A stretch of DNA of 64,000 bases from Ruegeria sp. R14_0 (GTDB lineage Bacteria > Pseudomonadota > Alphaproteobacteria > Rhodobacterales > Rhodobacteraceae). Of this stretch, positions 1 to 8,801 are shown piece by piece (positions within the stretch are counted from its first letter, which is position 1; each line of letters opens with the position of its first letter). The notes below the pieces were generated by a model that was given only the letters and a program-made list of their open reading frames with translations, ran no database searches and was not told the DNA's origin. The stretch lies in the NCBI RefSeq assembly GCF_017743975.1, contig NZ_JAGHRC010000008.1, positions 62,001-126,000 of the forward strand, read 5' to 3'. The position numbers and the translations under genes are program-made.

Positions 1-655
1 CCAGCGCGGCAAAGAGTGATGTTGTCCCATTGCGCAGGTAGGTATGGGTGCGACGCTCTGCGACACCGGGTGCCATTGGCAAAACGGGCTGCTCGCGATC
101 CAGCGCCTGGATTTGGGACTTTTCGTCCAAGCACAATACGATAGCCCGGTTGGGTGGCGACATATACAGTCCCACCACGTCTTGCACCTTGTCCACGAAT
201 AGCGGGTCGGTGGATAGCTTGAACGTCTCCGAGCGATGTGGCTGCAAACCAAACGCGTTCCAAATGCGACGGATGGTCGTATGCGAGTATCCCGTCTCGG
301 CCGCCATTGACCGAATTGACCAATGGGTTGCGTCCTTCGGTGTCGTTTCCAGCGTCTGCTTGATGATCTCGGCAACCTGCGCGTCGGAAATTGTGCGCGG
401 ACGGCCCGCACGATATTCGTCCGACAAGCCTTCTATGCGATGTTCGGCAAATCGCCTACGCCATTTCCCGACTGTATGCTCGGCATGACCAAGTTCCGCC
501 GCGACCTCTTTGCTGGTCAACCCATCTGCGCATCGCAGCACAATCCGGCACCGATCCGAAAGCGACCGCTCCGCCTTGTGCCTGCGCAACTGCGCTTCCA
601 GAAAACTCCGCTCCTCATCGCTGAGGTCTATCGCAACTGATGCCCGTCCACGCAT
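1..655 (-). CDS. IS630-family transposase (3' end beyond window)
   Basis: Read from an ATG at 655 on the minus strand, the frame stays open to the window edge (about 218 residues). Residues 10-130 form helix-turn-helix DNA-binding segments of the type seen in IS630/Tc1-like enzymes, including the stretches [20 protein letters not shown] and [19 protein letters not shown]. The start of the DDE catalytic domain follows, with the first aspartate in [14 protein letters not shown] near residue 177. The second and third acidic residues would lie outside the window. The enzyme cuts and pastes its own element. Nothing suggests disruption in the visible part. Confidence 0.85.
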   Translation of the reverse strand, partial: MRGRASVAIDLSDEERSFLEAQLRRHKAERSLSDRCRIVLRCADGLTSKEVAAELGHAEHTVGKWRRRFAEHRIEGLSDEYRAGRPRTISDAQVAEIIKQTLETTPKDATHWSIRSMAAETGYSHTTIRRIWNAFGLQPHRSETFKLSTDPLFVDKVQDVVGLYMSPPNRAIVLCLDEKSQIQALDREQPVLPMAPGVAERRTHTYLRNGTTSLFAAL

Positions 656-709
656 GCTCGCCCCCTGATTTGTCTCAAATCAATGATGGCAAATTCAGTT
701 CCGGGTGAC
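1..709 (-). mobile_element. IS630-family insertion sequence, cut by window edge
   Basis: The stretch holds the 5' part of an IS630-type transposase read on the minus strand, followed by about 50 nt of non-coding sequence. The outer end is inferred near 709, where a TA dinucleotide (710-711) would fit the TA target duplication typical of IS630 elements. The other end lies outside the window, so the terminal inverted repeat cannot be checked. The element sits just outside the toxin-antitoxin pair and may mark the edge of a rearrangement. Confidence 0.6.
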
Positions 710-783
710 TAGCGGGGCGAGAATAGGTGCTGCGCCGGACAGCTCATCGACCTGCCCGGCGACAGCAGATCCTGCGTCTAATC

Positions 784-812
784 TTGACAAGACAATGCAA
801 ATGCATTACCTA
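784..812 (+). promoter_or_regulatory. prlF-yhaV promoter with palindromic operator
   Basis: A TTGACA hexamer at 784-789 is followed by the perfect inverted repeat AATGCA-AA-TGCATT (794-807). The repeat lies where the -35/-10 spacer and -10 would be. The -10 match is weak. Toxin-antitoxin operons are normally repressed by their own antitoxin, so this palindrome is a plausible PrlF (AbrB-fold) binding site. The role is inferred from position and symmetry. Confidence 0.45.
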
Positions 813-852
813 TCGCAGGTAGCAAAGATCCCCATTCTTTTAGGAGACTGCC

Positions 853-1179
853 ATGACAGCGCTCGCACAAGATGTCTCGAAACTCACGGATCGGTATCAG
901 ACGACCGTGCCGGCGGGTGTGCGCAAGCAGCTCAAGCTGGGCAAGGGCGACCAGATTCGCTACTGCACCGAGCCGAGTGGCAGGGTCTATATCGAGCCCG
1001 TGCGCAGCGACGAGGATGATCCCGCGCTTGGCGCCTTTCTCGATTTTGTCGAGGCCGATATCAAGGCGCATCCGGACCGCATTCGGGCGTTCGATGGGGC
1101 TTTGCATGACCGTCTTGCAGCACTGGTCGGAGACGTTGACGTCGATCTCGATGCGCCGCTATCGCTCGAGGATGAATGA
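853..1179 (+). CDS. prlF: Type II antitoxin, PrlF (SohA) family
   Basis: A 108-residue protein with an N-terminal swapped-hairpin AbrB/MazE-type DNA-binding domain (about residues 8-50; SKLTDRYQTTVPAGVRKQLK and GKGDQIRY are diagnostic). Its acidic helical C-terminus would wrap the toxin. PrlF antitoxins neutralise YhaV and repress their own operon. The gene begins 12 nt behind an AGGAG-like site (842-846). Its stop overlaps the yhaV start by ATGA (1176-1179), so the two are translationally coupled. The pair probably stabilises the element after transfer. Confidence 0.88.
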   Translation: MTALAQDVSKLTDRYQTTVPAGVRKQLKLGKGDQIRYCTEPSGRVYIEPVRSDEDDPALGAFLDFVEADIKAHPDRIRAFDGALHDRLAALVGDVDVDLDAPLSLEDE

Positions 1180-1694
1180 GCGGCGATAGCGTGCCCGCCC
1201 AATCGCCCCTTGTCGTAAACGGATGGTCGATTTATGCGCATCCGCTCTTTCTGGATCAGCTCGAAGGGCTGATTGAAGAGGTCGAGGCGCGTAAAGCACG
1301 CGATCCTAAGACCTGGCGCAAGAAAAACCCGACGAAACGGCTGGCCGCCATCTTCAAGCTGGTTACCGAGGCCATACCGGCAGATCCGGGTGCCGCCGCC
1401 TTCCGGCAAGGCGGCACATTCGGCGATCACCGCAAGCACTGGTTCCGGGCGAAATTCTTCCAGCAGTATCGGCTGTTCTATCGGTTCAACAGCGATGCGA
1501 AGGTCATCGTGGTGGCCTGGGTGAACGACGACAAGACCCTGCGCGCCTACGGCAGCAAGACGGATGCCTATGCGACGTTCAAAGGGATGTTGGAAGATGG
1601 CAATCCACCTGACAATTTCGACGCGCTCTTGAAAGAAGCTGCGGCGGCGGACAAGCGGTTCGAGACGTCTCTTGAAGCGGCGCCCGATCGGTAA
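1176..1694 (+). CDS. yhaV: Type II toxin YhaV, ribosome-dependent mRNA interferase
   Basis: A 172-residue protein matching the YhaV toxin along its whole length: an N-terminal segment (NGWSIYAHPLFLDQLEGL), a central KNPTKRLAAIFKL stretch, and the conserved core FRAKFFQQYRLFYRFNS...VVAWVNDDKTLRAYGSKTDAY at about residues 93-134. YhaV is a RelE-superfamily RNase that cuts mRNA and is held inactive by PrlF. Start at 1176 is fixed by the ATGA overlap with the antitoxin. The gene looks intact. Confidence 0.88.
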   Translation: MSGDSVPAQSPLVVNGWSIYAHPLFLDQLEGLIEEVEARKARDPKTWRKKNPTKRLAAIFKLVTEAIPADPGAAAFRQGGTFGDHRKHWFRAKFFQQYRLFYRFNSDAKVIVVAWVNDDKTLRAYGSKTDAYATFKGMLEDGNPPDNFDALLKEAAAADKRFETSLEAAPDR

Positions 1695-1841
1695 GTGGCC
1701 CGGTTAGCTGTGAACCTTACGGCCTTCCCGTTTACGGCACCACTGTGGGTGATGTAGCATCGACCCATAGCATAGTCGGAGAAAGCGCAATGGACCCAAC
1801 GGGTAAGGAACAGCCGCACTTCGGTCTCGAGGAGCATTTCC

Positions 1842-1994
1842 GTGGCGGCTGATGTCAATTCGTATGACGCGTGGTTTCGCGCGCAGGTACAGGCCGCGCT
1901 TGAGGATGCGCGCGCTGGAACTTCACAGGTTCAGGTAATGCAGGCCGCGCAGGCTTTGATTGATGCGAAGCGCCAGGGCCAATCCAAGCCCTGA
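1842..1994 (+). CDS. Small stability-determinant/antitoxin-like protein (50 aa)
   Basis: A 50-residue frame starts at GTG (1842) with a good GAGGAG site 7 nt upstream (1829-1834). It contains SYDAWFRAQVQAALEDARAG followed by a short helical tail (VMQAAQALIDAKR). This resembles the short ribbon-helix-helix-like 'stability determinant' antitoxins that normally precede a ParE/RelE toxin, including the xxYDxWFRxxVQxALxD signature. No toxin gene follows, since the next gene is the large helicase at 2096, so it would be an orphan. The family assignment rests on the motif alone. Confidence 0.5.
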   Translation: MAADVNSYDAWFRAQVQAALEDARAGTSQVQVMQAAQALIDAKRQGQSKP

Positions 1995-2095
1995 CCAAGC
2001 CTTGAAGGTCAGCGCGGTCTGACCTCATCTCCCCGAAAAGCGAAAGTGGGCTTTTTGTCCTTTGGAACTCAGACCCTGATCCAAAGGAAATCCCC

Positions 2096-5000
2096 ATGTC
2101 CAAGCCCAAACCGGCAAACTCGGCTCTCTCAATCTCCGACGCTGATCTCGCCTCTGCCCTCGCGCGAATCGGAGCGGAGGTCGACCACCAACCCCTGCGC
2201 AGCTCAGCGCTTGCGCGCATCATGCGCGAGACGTTTCATGGCAGCGATGCCGGCGGTGCCTGGGATTGGCGCATGGCATATGACCTGATGCAGGCCGCGG
2301 CCGTCCAGGTGCTGCTGCGTGGGGCCGACGCGGCAGGTGACATCGCTGCTGCAAGGCTGCTTGCCTCACGGCTGCTGACGGAAACCCGCCGCTCGGAACA
2401 GCAAATCCGGCTGCAGCAGTTTTCCACGCCACTGCCATTTTCCGCCTTGGCCGTGCGGGCGGCTGCGGTCCGCAAGGGCGAGACCGTTCTGGAGCCCTCG
2501 GCTGGCACCGGTGCCCTGGCTGCTTTCGCTGCCCGGGCCGGTGCCACGCTTTTGCTCAACGAGATCGCCCCCTTTCGCCAGCGCCTCCTGCGCGCGGTTT
2601 TCGGCGGCGAGGTGACGGGCCATGACGGCGAGCATATCGACGATCTGCTGCAGTCGCCGCTTCTACCCGACGTCGTGGTGATGAATCCGCCCTTCGCCTC
2701 CTCGGTCGACCGCTCCCGGGACAAGCACATCGCCGCCAAACATCTCGTCGCGGCTGCAAAGCGTCTGGCACCCGGCGGGCGGCTTGTGGCGATCATGCCG
2801 CCGGGATTCACACCCGAACGCGATGCCGCGCATTGGTCCCGCGCCTGCGGTCTCCTGACGCCGCGCTTGGCGTTGACGATGCCTGGGCAGGTCTACCGCA
2901 AGCTCGGCACCTCTGTGGAAACCCAGCTCATGGTCTTCGACAAGGTGCAGGAGGACGGCGAGATGATCCGCGCCGTTGTGTGCGATCTGGATGAAGCCCT
3001 TCCTTTTGTCGACGCCGTGGCCGAAACACGGACCGAGATGCGCCCGGCCCAACGGGTTGAAGCGATCCCTCATCCTCGGCCGACCGTTCCGTCATCTGCC
3101 CAAAGCAAGACCGCCGCTGCGCCTGTTGCCACCTCCAAACCACGGGCCAATGCCGTCTGTCCGCTCAGCTTCGCAAGCTTAGAGACCCCGCGCGACAACA
3201 GGCCCGTCTCGGACATCTATGCGCGTTACCGCCCGCAGAGGATCGAGATTGCAGGCGCGCAGGAACATCCCACCCCGCTGGTCGAGAGCATCGCCATGGC
3301 CTCTGTTGCGCCACCCGTACCTTCGGGTGCCGCCAGCTCGGAATTACGCCTGCCCGCCAAGCTGATCGAGGAGGGACATCTCTCCGAGGCGCAGCTCGAG
3401 ACCATCATCATGGCGCATGATGCCCATGGGCGTGATTTGCCGGGCCGGTTCACGATCGATGACGACCAGACCAAGCTGACGTGCGCCGATGATGACCCGG
3501 AGGCACGGGCCTATCGCCTTGGCTATTTCCTCGGGGATGGCACCGGTTGCGGCAAGGGCCGCGAATGCGCGGGGCTTATCCTTGTCAACTGGCTTGCCGG
3601 GCGCAGAAAGGCGGTCTGGGTCTCCAAATCCGCCACGCTCATCGAGGACGCGATCCGCGACTGGACCGATCTTGGCGGCTCGCCAGCCGACATCCAGCCG
3701 CTCTCCAAATGGAAACCGGACCAGCCTGTCCCTATGGGTGACGGCATCCTCTTTGTCACCTACGCCACGCTGCGCTCGGCGGGCAAATGCGGGACCACGC
3801 GACTGAGCCAGATCCTCGACTGGATGGGCGAAGACTTCGACGGCGTGCTGGCTTTTGATGAGGCCCATGCCATGCAGAATGCGGCGGGGTCTGAGCAGGG
3901 CAGGGGGGTCAAACCCTCCCAGCAGGGCCTTGCTGGCCTCCGGCTGCAACTGGCAGCACCCCGCGCTCGCGTCTTCTACATCTCGGCCACGGGTGCGACG
4001 AGCGTCCACAACCTCGCCTATGCCGCGCGGCTGGGGCTCTGGGGGCAGGGCCCCGAATACCCCTTCCCAAGCCGCGAGAGCTTCGTTTCTGCGATGGAAG
4101 CCGGCGGTGTCGCTGCCATGGAAGTGGTCGCGCGCGATCTCAAGACGCTCGGGCTCTACACGGCGCGTGCCCTCAGCTTCGACGGCGTGGAGTATGACGT
4201 GCTCGAACACGCGCTCACTCCGGCCCAGATCGAGATCTACGACGCATACGCGACTTCGTTTCGGACGATCCATCACAATCTCGAGGCCGCGCTGACAGCG
4301 ACCGGCGTCAACGACGCCTCGGGAGAGACTAATGCCTCGGCCGCACGCTCCTCGGCCAAATCTCGCTTCGAGAGCACGAAGCAGCGCTTCTTCAATCATC
4401 TGCTGATGGGCATGAAGGCCCCGACCATCATCCGCGCCATCGCGGACGATCTGGCGGCGGGCAAGGCTTGCGTCATTCAGGTGGTCTCTACAGGCGAAAG
4501 CCTGCTGAAACGTCGGCTTGAGACGATGGACCCGGAGGACGAGCTGGTCGAGGGCGCGCTAACGCCGCGCGACTACGTCCTGGGATACCTCGAACAGGCC
4601 TTCCCGATTCATGCGCAAAAGCTCGTGGAGATTGACGGCAACATGGTGGCGGAACCCTTGCGGGATGAGACCGGCGCGCTCGTTGTCTCGCGCGAGGCGC
4701 TCGCCCTGCGCGATGCGGCAATGATGGAGTTGATGACGCTGGCCCCGATCCCCTCGGCGCTCGATCAGATCCTCTGGGCCTTTGGCGACGAGGCTGTAGC
4801 AGAGGTCACGGGCCGGTCCATCCGGCCCCTCAAGGCCGAGGATGGCCACCTCTTCATCGAGAAACGCGCCGCCAGCAGCAATTCATCCGAGACCCAAGCC
4901 TTCATGGACGGCGAGAAGGATATCCTTATCTTTTCCGATGCGGGCGGGACGGGCCGGTCCTATCATGCGGCACAAACGGCGAAGAACCAGAAGCGGCGGC

Positions 5001-6358
5001 GGCACTATCTACTGGAGCCCGGCTGGCGCGCGGATGCGGCCATTCAGGGGCTTGGGCGCACCCATCGCTCAGCACAGGTCAGCGCGCCGTTCTTCCGGGT
5101 CTGCACCTCCGATGTGCATGGCGAGAAACGCTTCACGTCAACTATAGCCAAACGCCTCGACCAGCTGGGGGCCCTGACCAAGGGTCAGCGCGAGACCGGC
5201 TCGCAGGGCATGTTCCGCGAGGAGGACAATCTCGAAAGCCCGATCGCGCGGGCGGCACTGCGTGGGTATTTCGCCGATCTTGCCGCCGGGCGCGCTGAGG
5301 CGATGAGCTACGAGAGCTTCACCGACTGGACGGCCCTGCGGCTGATCGACAAGGACGGGGTGCTCCTTGAGGAGCTTCCCCCGATCCAGCGGTTTCTCAA
5401 CCGGGTGCTTGCCCTGCCCATCCACATGCAGAACGCACTCTTTGCCGAGTTCATGCGCCGGATTGCCGATCAGACTGAACGGGCGCGCGCGGCGGGCACG
5501 CTCGATCTCGGCGTCGAAACCCTGCGTGGCGAAAGGATCGAACAGGTCTCCACAGAGGATCTCTGGACCTGCCCGAAATCCGGTGCCGTGACGCGGATCA
5601 TCGGGCTCAAGGTGACGGACCCGGTCCATGTCCTGGGCGCCGAAGAGGCCATATCTCGCAATCCGGACAAGCTGCCGATGGTCAATCGCGCCTCCGGTCG
5701 CGCGGCGCTCATCTCGGCGCGGCCCATGCAGATGTATGACGAGGACATTGTCACGCTGATGCGCAAGGCGGTGCGGCCAAACGGGTCGAGCTATCTCGAA
5801 GAGGCACGGTTTGAGTCCTCGGCTTGGGAAGAGATCGACAGGCCCGAGTTCGCACGTCTTTGGGATGCAGAGGCTGCGTCCTTGCCAAAAACCACCACGA
5901 CCAAGCTCTACCTGCTGACCGGGCTGCTGCTGCCGATCTGGAAGGACATTCCGACCACCAATGAGCGCATCTACCGGGTCACGCCCGATGGGGCGACCGC
6001 CATGATCGGGCGCACGCTGAGCGAGGAAGGAGCGGCCGCGCTGCGCGCCCGCTTCCTCGTCTCCAACCCGCAAACACCGCAGGAGATGTTGACCGCCGCC
6101 CTCGGCACCACCGCGCCTGTCGATCTGGGCCGGGGTCTCACCCTGACCCGTCGCCGTGTCGCAGGCGAGATGCGCCTTGAGTTGTGCGGCGTGGACAGGG
6201 GCATGATTGATGGCCTCAAGGCCCTCGGCTGCTTCACCGAGATCATCGCCTTCCAGCTACGGGTGTTCCTGCCGCATGGGGACGGGATCGACACGGGAAG
6301 CATTCTGGCTCGGATCGTCGGGCAGGGAACCACCAAAGCGGCAGAACAAGCCGCCTGA
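2096..6358 (+). CDS. Giant methylase-helicase fusion, strawberry-notch type
   Basis: A 1420-residue protein. Residues about 120-300 are a class I SAM-dependent N6-adenine-type methylase: motif I VLEPSAGTG (131-139) and catalytic NPPF (197-200). A Pro/Ala-rich linker (about 330-400) leads to an SF2 helicase of the SBNO family. That half has Walker A GDGTGCGKG (480-488), DEAH (588-591), a FYISATGATS motif III region, and motif VI QGLGRTHR (984-991). The C-terminal 400 residues are the SBNO helicase-C extension. Such fusions recur on alphaproteobacterial conjugative elements beside DUF736/DUF2493 genes. Their role is unproven; protection or remodelling of incoming DNA is an inference. The ATG is preceded by AAGGAAA. 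No frameshift is seen. Confidence 0.85.
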   Translation: MSKPKPANSALSISDADLASALARIGAEVDHQPLRSSALARIMRETFHGSDAGGAWDWRMAYDLMQAAAVQVLLRGADAAGDIAAARLLASRLLTETRRSEQQIRLQQFSTPLPFSALAVRAAAVRKGETVLEPSAGTGALAAFAARAGATLLLNEIAPFRQRLLRAVFGGEVTGHDGEHIDDLLQSPLLPDVVVMNPPFASSVDRSRDKHIAAKHLVAAAKRLAPGGRLVAIMPPGFTPERDAAHWSRACGLLTPRLALTMPGQVYRKLGTSVETQLMVFDKVQEDGEMIRAVVCDLDEALPFVDAVAETRTEMRPAQRVEAIPHPRPTVPSSAQSKTAAAPVATSKPRANAVCPLSFASLETPRDNRPVSDIYARYRPQRIEIAGAQEHPTPLVESIAMASVAPPVPSGAASSELRLPAKLIEEGHLSEAQLETIIMAHDAHGRDLPGRFTIDDDQTKLTCADDDPEARAYRLGYFLGDGTGCGKGRECAGLILVNWLAGRRKAVWVSKSATLIEDAIRDWTDLGGSPADIQPLSKWKPDQPVPMGDGILFVTYATLRSAGKCGTTRLSQILDWMGEDFDGVLAFDEAHAMQNAAGSEQGRGVKPSQQGLAGLRLQLAAPRARVFYISATGATSVHNLAYAARLGLWGQGPEYPFPSRESFVSAMEAGGVAAMEVVARDLKTLGLYTARALSFDGVEYDVLEHALTPAQIEIYDAYATSFRTIHHNLEAALTATGVNDASGETNASAARSSAKSRFESTKQRFFNHLLMGMKAPTIIRAIADDLAAGKACVIQVVSTGESLLKRRLETMDPEDELVEGALTPRDYVLGYLEQAFPIHAQKLVEIDGNMVAEPLRDETGALVVSREALALRDAAMMELMTLAPIPSALDQILWAFGDEAVAEVTGRSIRPLKAEDGHLFIEKRAASSNSSETQAFMDGEKDILIFSDAGGTGRSYHAAQTAKNQKRRRHYLLEPGWRADAAIQGLGRTHRSAQVSAPFFRVCTSDVHGEKRFTSTIAKRLDQLGALTKGQRETGSQGMFREEDNLESPIARAALRGYFADLAAGRAEAMSYESFTDWTALRLIDKDGVLLEELPPIQRFLNRVLALPIHMQNALFAEFMRRIADQTERARAAGTLDLGVETLRGERIEQVSTEDLWTCPKSGAVTRIIGLKVTDPVHVLGAEEAISRNPDKLPMVNRASGRAALISARPMQMYDEDIVTLMRKAVRPNGSSYLEEARFESSAWEEIDRPEFARLWDAEAASLPKTTTTKLYLLTGLLLPIWKDIPTTNERIYRVTPDGATAMIGRTLSEEGAAALRARFLVSNPQTPQEMLTAALGTTAPVDLGRGLTLTRRRVAGEMRLELCGVDRGMIDGLKALGCFTEIIAFQLRVFLPHGDGIDTGSILARIVGQGTTKAAEQAA

Positions 6359-6480
6359 AAAGTCAAAGCGGGCTTCCGGTCGGGCGTCGCGGATTTGGGT
6401 TTCACCGGTCTGCGCTTTCCGGGCGCGTGCAGACCAATGCCACGCCCGGTCCCCCCAAATTCAGACGAGAGGACAGACCC

Positions 6481-6867
6481 ATGACCAATCCCCAAATCGA
6501 CTATGCCGCAATGGCGGCTCAGTGGCGTGCAGAGCGCGAAACCACCTTGAAGGCATCCAGAGTGGAGCTGCTCGCGCAACTACGTGCGCTTGGCATCAGC
6601 GAGGTCACTGCCGAATATGAAGGCTATGGCGACTCCGGCAATGTCGAGGATGTGACGGTGCGGCCTGCAGAGGTCAACCTGCCGGAGCCGCTTGTCACAG
6701 AAGTTGGCGATTTCGCCTGGTCGCTCGCCTATCACCATCACCCGGGGTTCGAAAACAACGAGGGCGGCTACGGCACGCTGACCTGGGACATAGCACTAGA
6801 CAGCATCACCCTCGATCACGCGGACCGCTATGTCGAATGCTCGCACAGCTATGATGAGGGTCTTTGA
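6481..6867 (+). CDS. DUF6878 family protein
   Basis: A 128-residue acidic, soluble protein with no signal peptide. It has a helical N-terminus (YAAMAAQWRAERETTLKASR) and the conserved core ALGISEVTAEYEGYGDSGN, followed by YHHHPGFENNEGGYGTLTWD near residues 81-100. These features match DUF6878 proteins carried next to strawberry-notch helicases. The ATG at 6481, behind GAGAGGAC, is preferred over an in-frame start 54 nt upstream that lacks a ribosome site. It ends 1 nt before the next gene, so the two are probably co-translated. Function unknown. Confidence 0.75.
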   Translation: MTNPQIDYAAMAAQWRAERETTLKASRVELLAQLRALGISEVTAEYEGYGDSGNVEDVTVRPAEVNLPEPLVTEVGDFAWSLAYHHHPGFENNEGGYGTLTWDIALDSITLDHADRYVECSHSYDEGL

Positions 6868-6868
6868 G

Positions 6869-7330
6869 ATGGCCCATCCGCTTCATCATGCTGAAAGCTC
6901 TGCCCGGAAATTCGGCGGGGTGCCGTCCGACTATCAAGCCGTCCACGACTGGTTCGACGCCTCGAAAGAGCACCTCGCGCTCTTCACGCACCGAGCCATG
7001 CGCCATCATGCTCAAGGCCTGTTTGAAGCCGAACGTGTCTTCGGCCTGACCCTGACCAATAGCGCTGGTCGGGACATACCTGTGCGCTGGATCGGCGAGC
7101 AACATGTCCGCGAAGATTGCCAGGGCCGTATCCCGAGCATGGCGGACTGGCTGCGACGGATCCAGCCCGAGCCATGGATGGCCAATGGCCATATCGACCG
7201 GCATTCTGGCGATGAGCCCTGCGGCGACCCAAGGGTCGCCTGGGCCTCCGAGGTTGCCGCCGGACGAACGGTTCTTGGCCTGAAAGATTGGATGGCGGCG
7301 CGCGCGACGCGGGCCACGCAAAGCGCCTGA
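6869..7330 (+). CDS. DUF6915 family protein
   Basis: A 153-residue soluble protein. The N-terminal half carries HPLHHAESSARKFGGVPSDY and the His-rich HRAMRHHAQGLFEAERVFG. The middle has IPVRWIGEQHVREDCQGRIPS, the pattern of the DUF6915 family. Conserved histidines suggest possible metal binding, but no catalytic role is known. The start at 6869 lies behind GATGAGGG and 1 nt after the DUF6878 stop. The two DUFs travel together in this module. The C-terminal 30 residues look low in constraint. Confidence 0.7.
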   Translation: MAHPLHHAESSARKFGGVPSDYQAVHDWFDASKEHLALFTHRAMRHHAQGLFEAERVFGLTLTNSAGRDIPVRWIGEQHVREDCQGRIPSMADWLRRIQPEPWMANGHIDRHSGDEPCGDPRVAWASEVAAGRTVLGLKDWMAARATRATQSA

Positions 7331-7365
7331 CAGCTCTCGGCCGTTTGCCAAACGAATACTGTATG

Positions 7366-7391
7366 GAAGCCCGGTTGGAAGATCGGGCTTC
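7366..7391 (+). terminator. Hairpin after DUF6915
   Basis: A perfect 8-bp inverted repeat, GAAGCCCG (7366-7373) and CGGGCTTC (7384-7391), with a 10-nt loop lies 35 nt behind the DUF6915 stop. Only a weak T-rich tail follows. It probably ends or attenuates the helicase-DUF transcript. Confidence 0.5.
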
Positions 7392-7430
7392 TTGCGTCGT
7401 TTCCCCACCATTCTTCTTGAGGAGGATCGC

Positions 7431-7733
7431 ATGACACTCAATGATATCAAGGCGGCCGTCGATGCGGGCCAGACCGTGCATTGGGCCAATACCGGCTACA
7501 TTGTCCACAAGGACAGGCTCGGTCAGTACCTGATCACCTATCAGCCGAACGGTAGCTGCATCGGCCTGACCGACCGGAGCGGGCACCGGTTGAACGGAAA
7601 AGAAACGGAGTTCTTCATCGTGCGATCGAAGGACAGCGCGGAAAATCCGGGCAGCCAATCAAGACCAGACGGGCAGGGGAGGGGCGTAGCACCCGGAGGC
7701 GCGGGGGCATTCCCGCTCGGACGGCAGCTTTGA
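7431..7733 (+). CDS. Small hypothetical protein of the DUF736 module
   Basis: A 100-residue frame starting at ATG 7431 with a strong GAGGAG site (7420-7425). The first 60 residues look conserved and globular (AAVDAGQTVHWANTGYIVHK, then YLITYQPNGSCIGLTDRSG, LNGKETEFF), consistent with a small beta-rich protein. The Gly/Pro/Arg-rich tail from residue 65 looks unconstrained and may come from loss of an earlier stop. No named family is recognised. Position between DUF6915 and DUF736 makes it part of the element's maintenance module. Confidence 0.6.
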   Translation: MTLNDIKAAVDAGQTVHWANTGYIVHKDRLGQYLITYQPNGSCIGLTDRSGHRLNGKETEFFIVRSKDSAENPGSQSRPDGQGRGVAPGGAGAFPLGRQL

Positions 7734-7857
7734 CCCGTGGGCGAGGCTGAAAGGAAAGCAGGCTTTCTGGTTTGTGATCCCTCAAGGGGTCGAGAAAGCA
7801 ATCCCGGATGCGCTGGCAAGAACGTCAGGCACCGGCCAATCCAAAAGGAACTATCCC

Positions 7858-8586
7858 ATGTTCGCAGGAACCCTCACCCGCAACGTCGAGACCGCAGCCG
7901 CTCAGTACACCGGCATGATCCATTCGACACGTTTCGATATCGCCATCCAGCTTGAAAACCGCCCGAAGATGTCCGAACGCAGCCCGGATTTTGACGTAAC
8001 GGCAGTCAACAAATCAGGCCGCAAGGTGCGTATCGGCACGGCCTGGAACGAGACCGGCAATACCAGCGGCAACCCCTACATCTCGATGCAGATCGATGTC
8101 GGCTTGGGTCCGTTCCGGGTCAACGCGGTGCAGACGAAAGAGGCGCGCGCGGCCCAGAGCGGGGACTTCGAGATCATCCCGCTAGTCTCGAACGGCCTGA
8201 TGAAATCCGGCTCGATCTCGGGCGAGCTCACCGCCATGGACGCCGACAACGCCTTCACCGGCTACATCGCCAACATGATGTTCGATCTGGAGTTCATGCT
8301 GATCGAGAACAGCTACAAATCCGAGGAGACCCACCCGGATTACCGGATCGAGGTCAGCTCGCCCCGGGGTAAACCAATCCGCGTCGGCTCGGCGTGGATG
8401 GCCAAAAGCAGCCGCACGGGCAATGACTACCTGTCGCTGCTGATCAACACGCCCGATGGCGACCTGCGCGTCAACGCCGTGCAGAACGAAGAACAGCGCG
8501 GTGGGCAGACCTTCTCGATCATCCCGTTCATCGACAGCGGTGAGCAGCCGCAGGATGCAGGCACGGGGCTGTCGTTGGTCGCCTAA
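7858..8586 (+). CDS. Tandem DUF736 protein
   Basis: A 242-residue protein with two DUF736-like units. Unit one (about residues 1-100) has GTLTRNVETAAAQYTGMIHS, KVRIGTAWNET and NPYISMQIDV. Unit two (about 120-230) repeats the plan with GKPIRVGSAWMAKSS, GNDYLSLLINTP and LRVNAVQNEE. DUF736 proteins are small beta-rich proteins common on alphaproteobacterial plasmids. Their function is unknown, though ssDNA or plasmid-maintenance roles are often guessed. Start at 7858 is chosen behind AAAAGGAAC. A strong terminator follows at 8620. Confidence 0.82.
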   Translation: MFAGTLTRNVETAAAQYTGMIHSTRFDIAIQLENRPKMSERSPDFDVTAVNKSGRKVRIGTAWNETGNTSGNPYISMQIDVGLGPFRVNAVQTKEARAAQSGDFEIIPLVSNGLMKSGSISGELTAMDADNAFTGYIANMMFDLEFMLIENSYKSEETHPDYRIEVSSPRGKPIRVGSAWMAKSSRTGNDYLSLLINTPDGDLRVNAVQNEEQRGGQTFSIIPFIDSGEQPQDAGTGLSLVA

Positions 8587-8619
8587 TCGGCGCGCGAGAT
8601 AAAACGATACGAACCGAAA

Positions 8620-8650
8620 GGGGAGCCGTGGGACCACGGTTCCCCTTTTT
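8620..8650 (+). terminator. Rho-independent terminator after DUF736
   Basis: GGGGAGCCGTGG (8620-8631) pairs with CCACGGTTCCCC (8634-8645) around a GA turn, with a single internal mismatch. TTTTT follows (8646-8650). It closes the plus-strand maintenance module just before the convergent CBASS operon. Confidence 0.85.
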
Positions 8651-8801
8651 CCATGTCCGTTTGGACTAAAACGTGGTCCGCAGATGAGTCTCTCGGCGCA
8701 GTCAGATGGCTACCGGCCCATTCCGGACTTTTGTTGTCCTTGCCGCTGCTGCGGCGCGGTTTGACCGCAGAAATCGTTCGAGATCCCGCGCCTCAAGAGT
8801 T

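Noticed and set aside
3344..4399. 351-codon open frame on the minus strand
   Set aside because: Antisense to the methylase-helicase giant, whose helicase motifs are continuous across this stretch.
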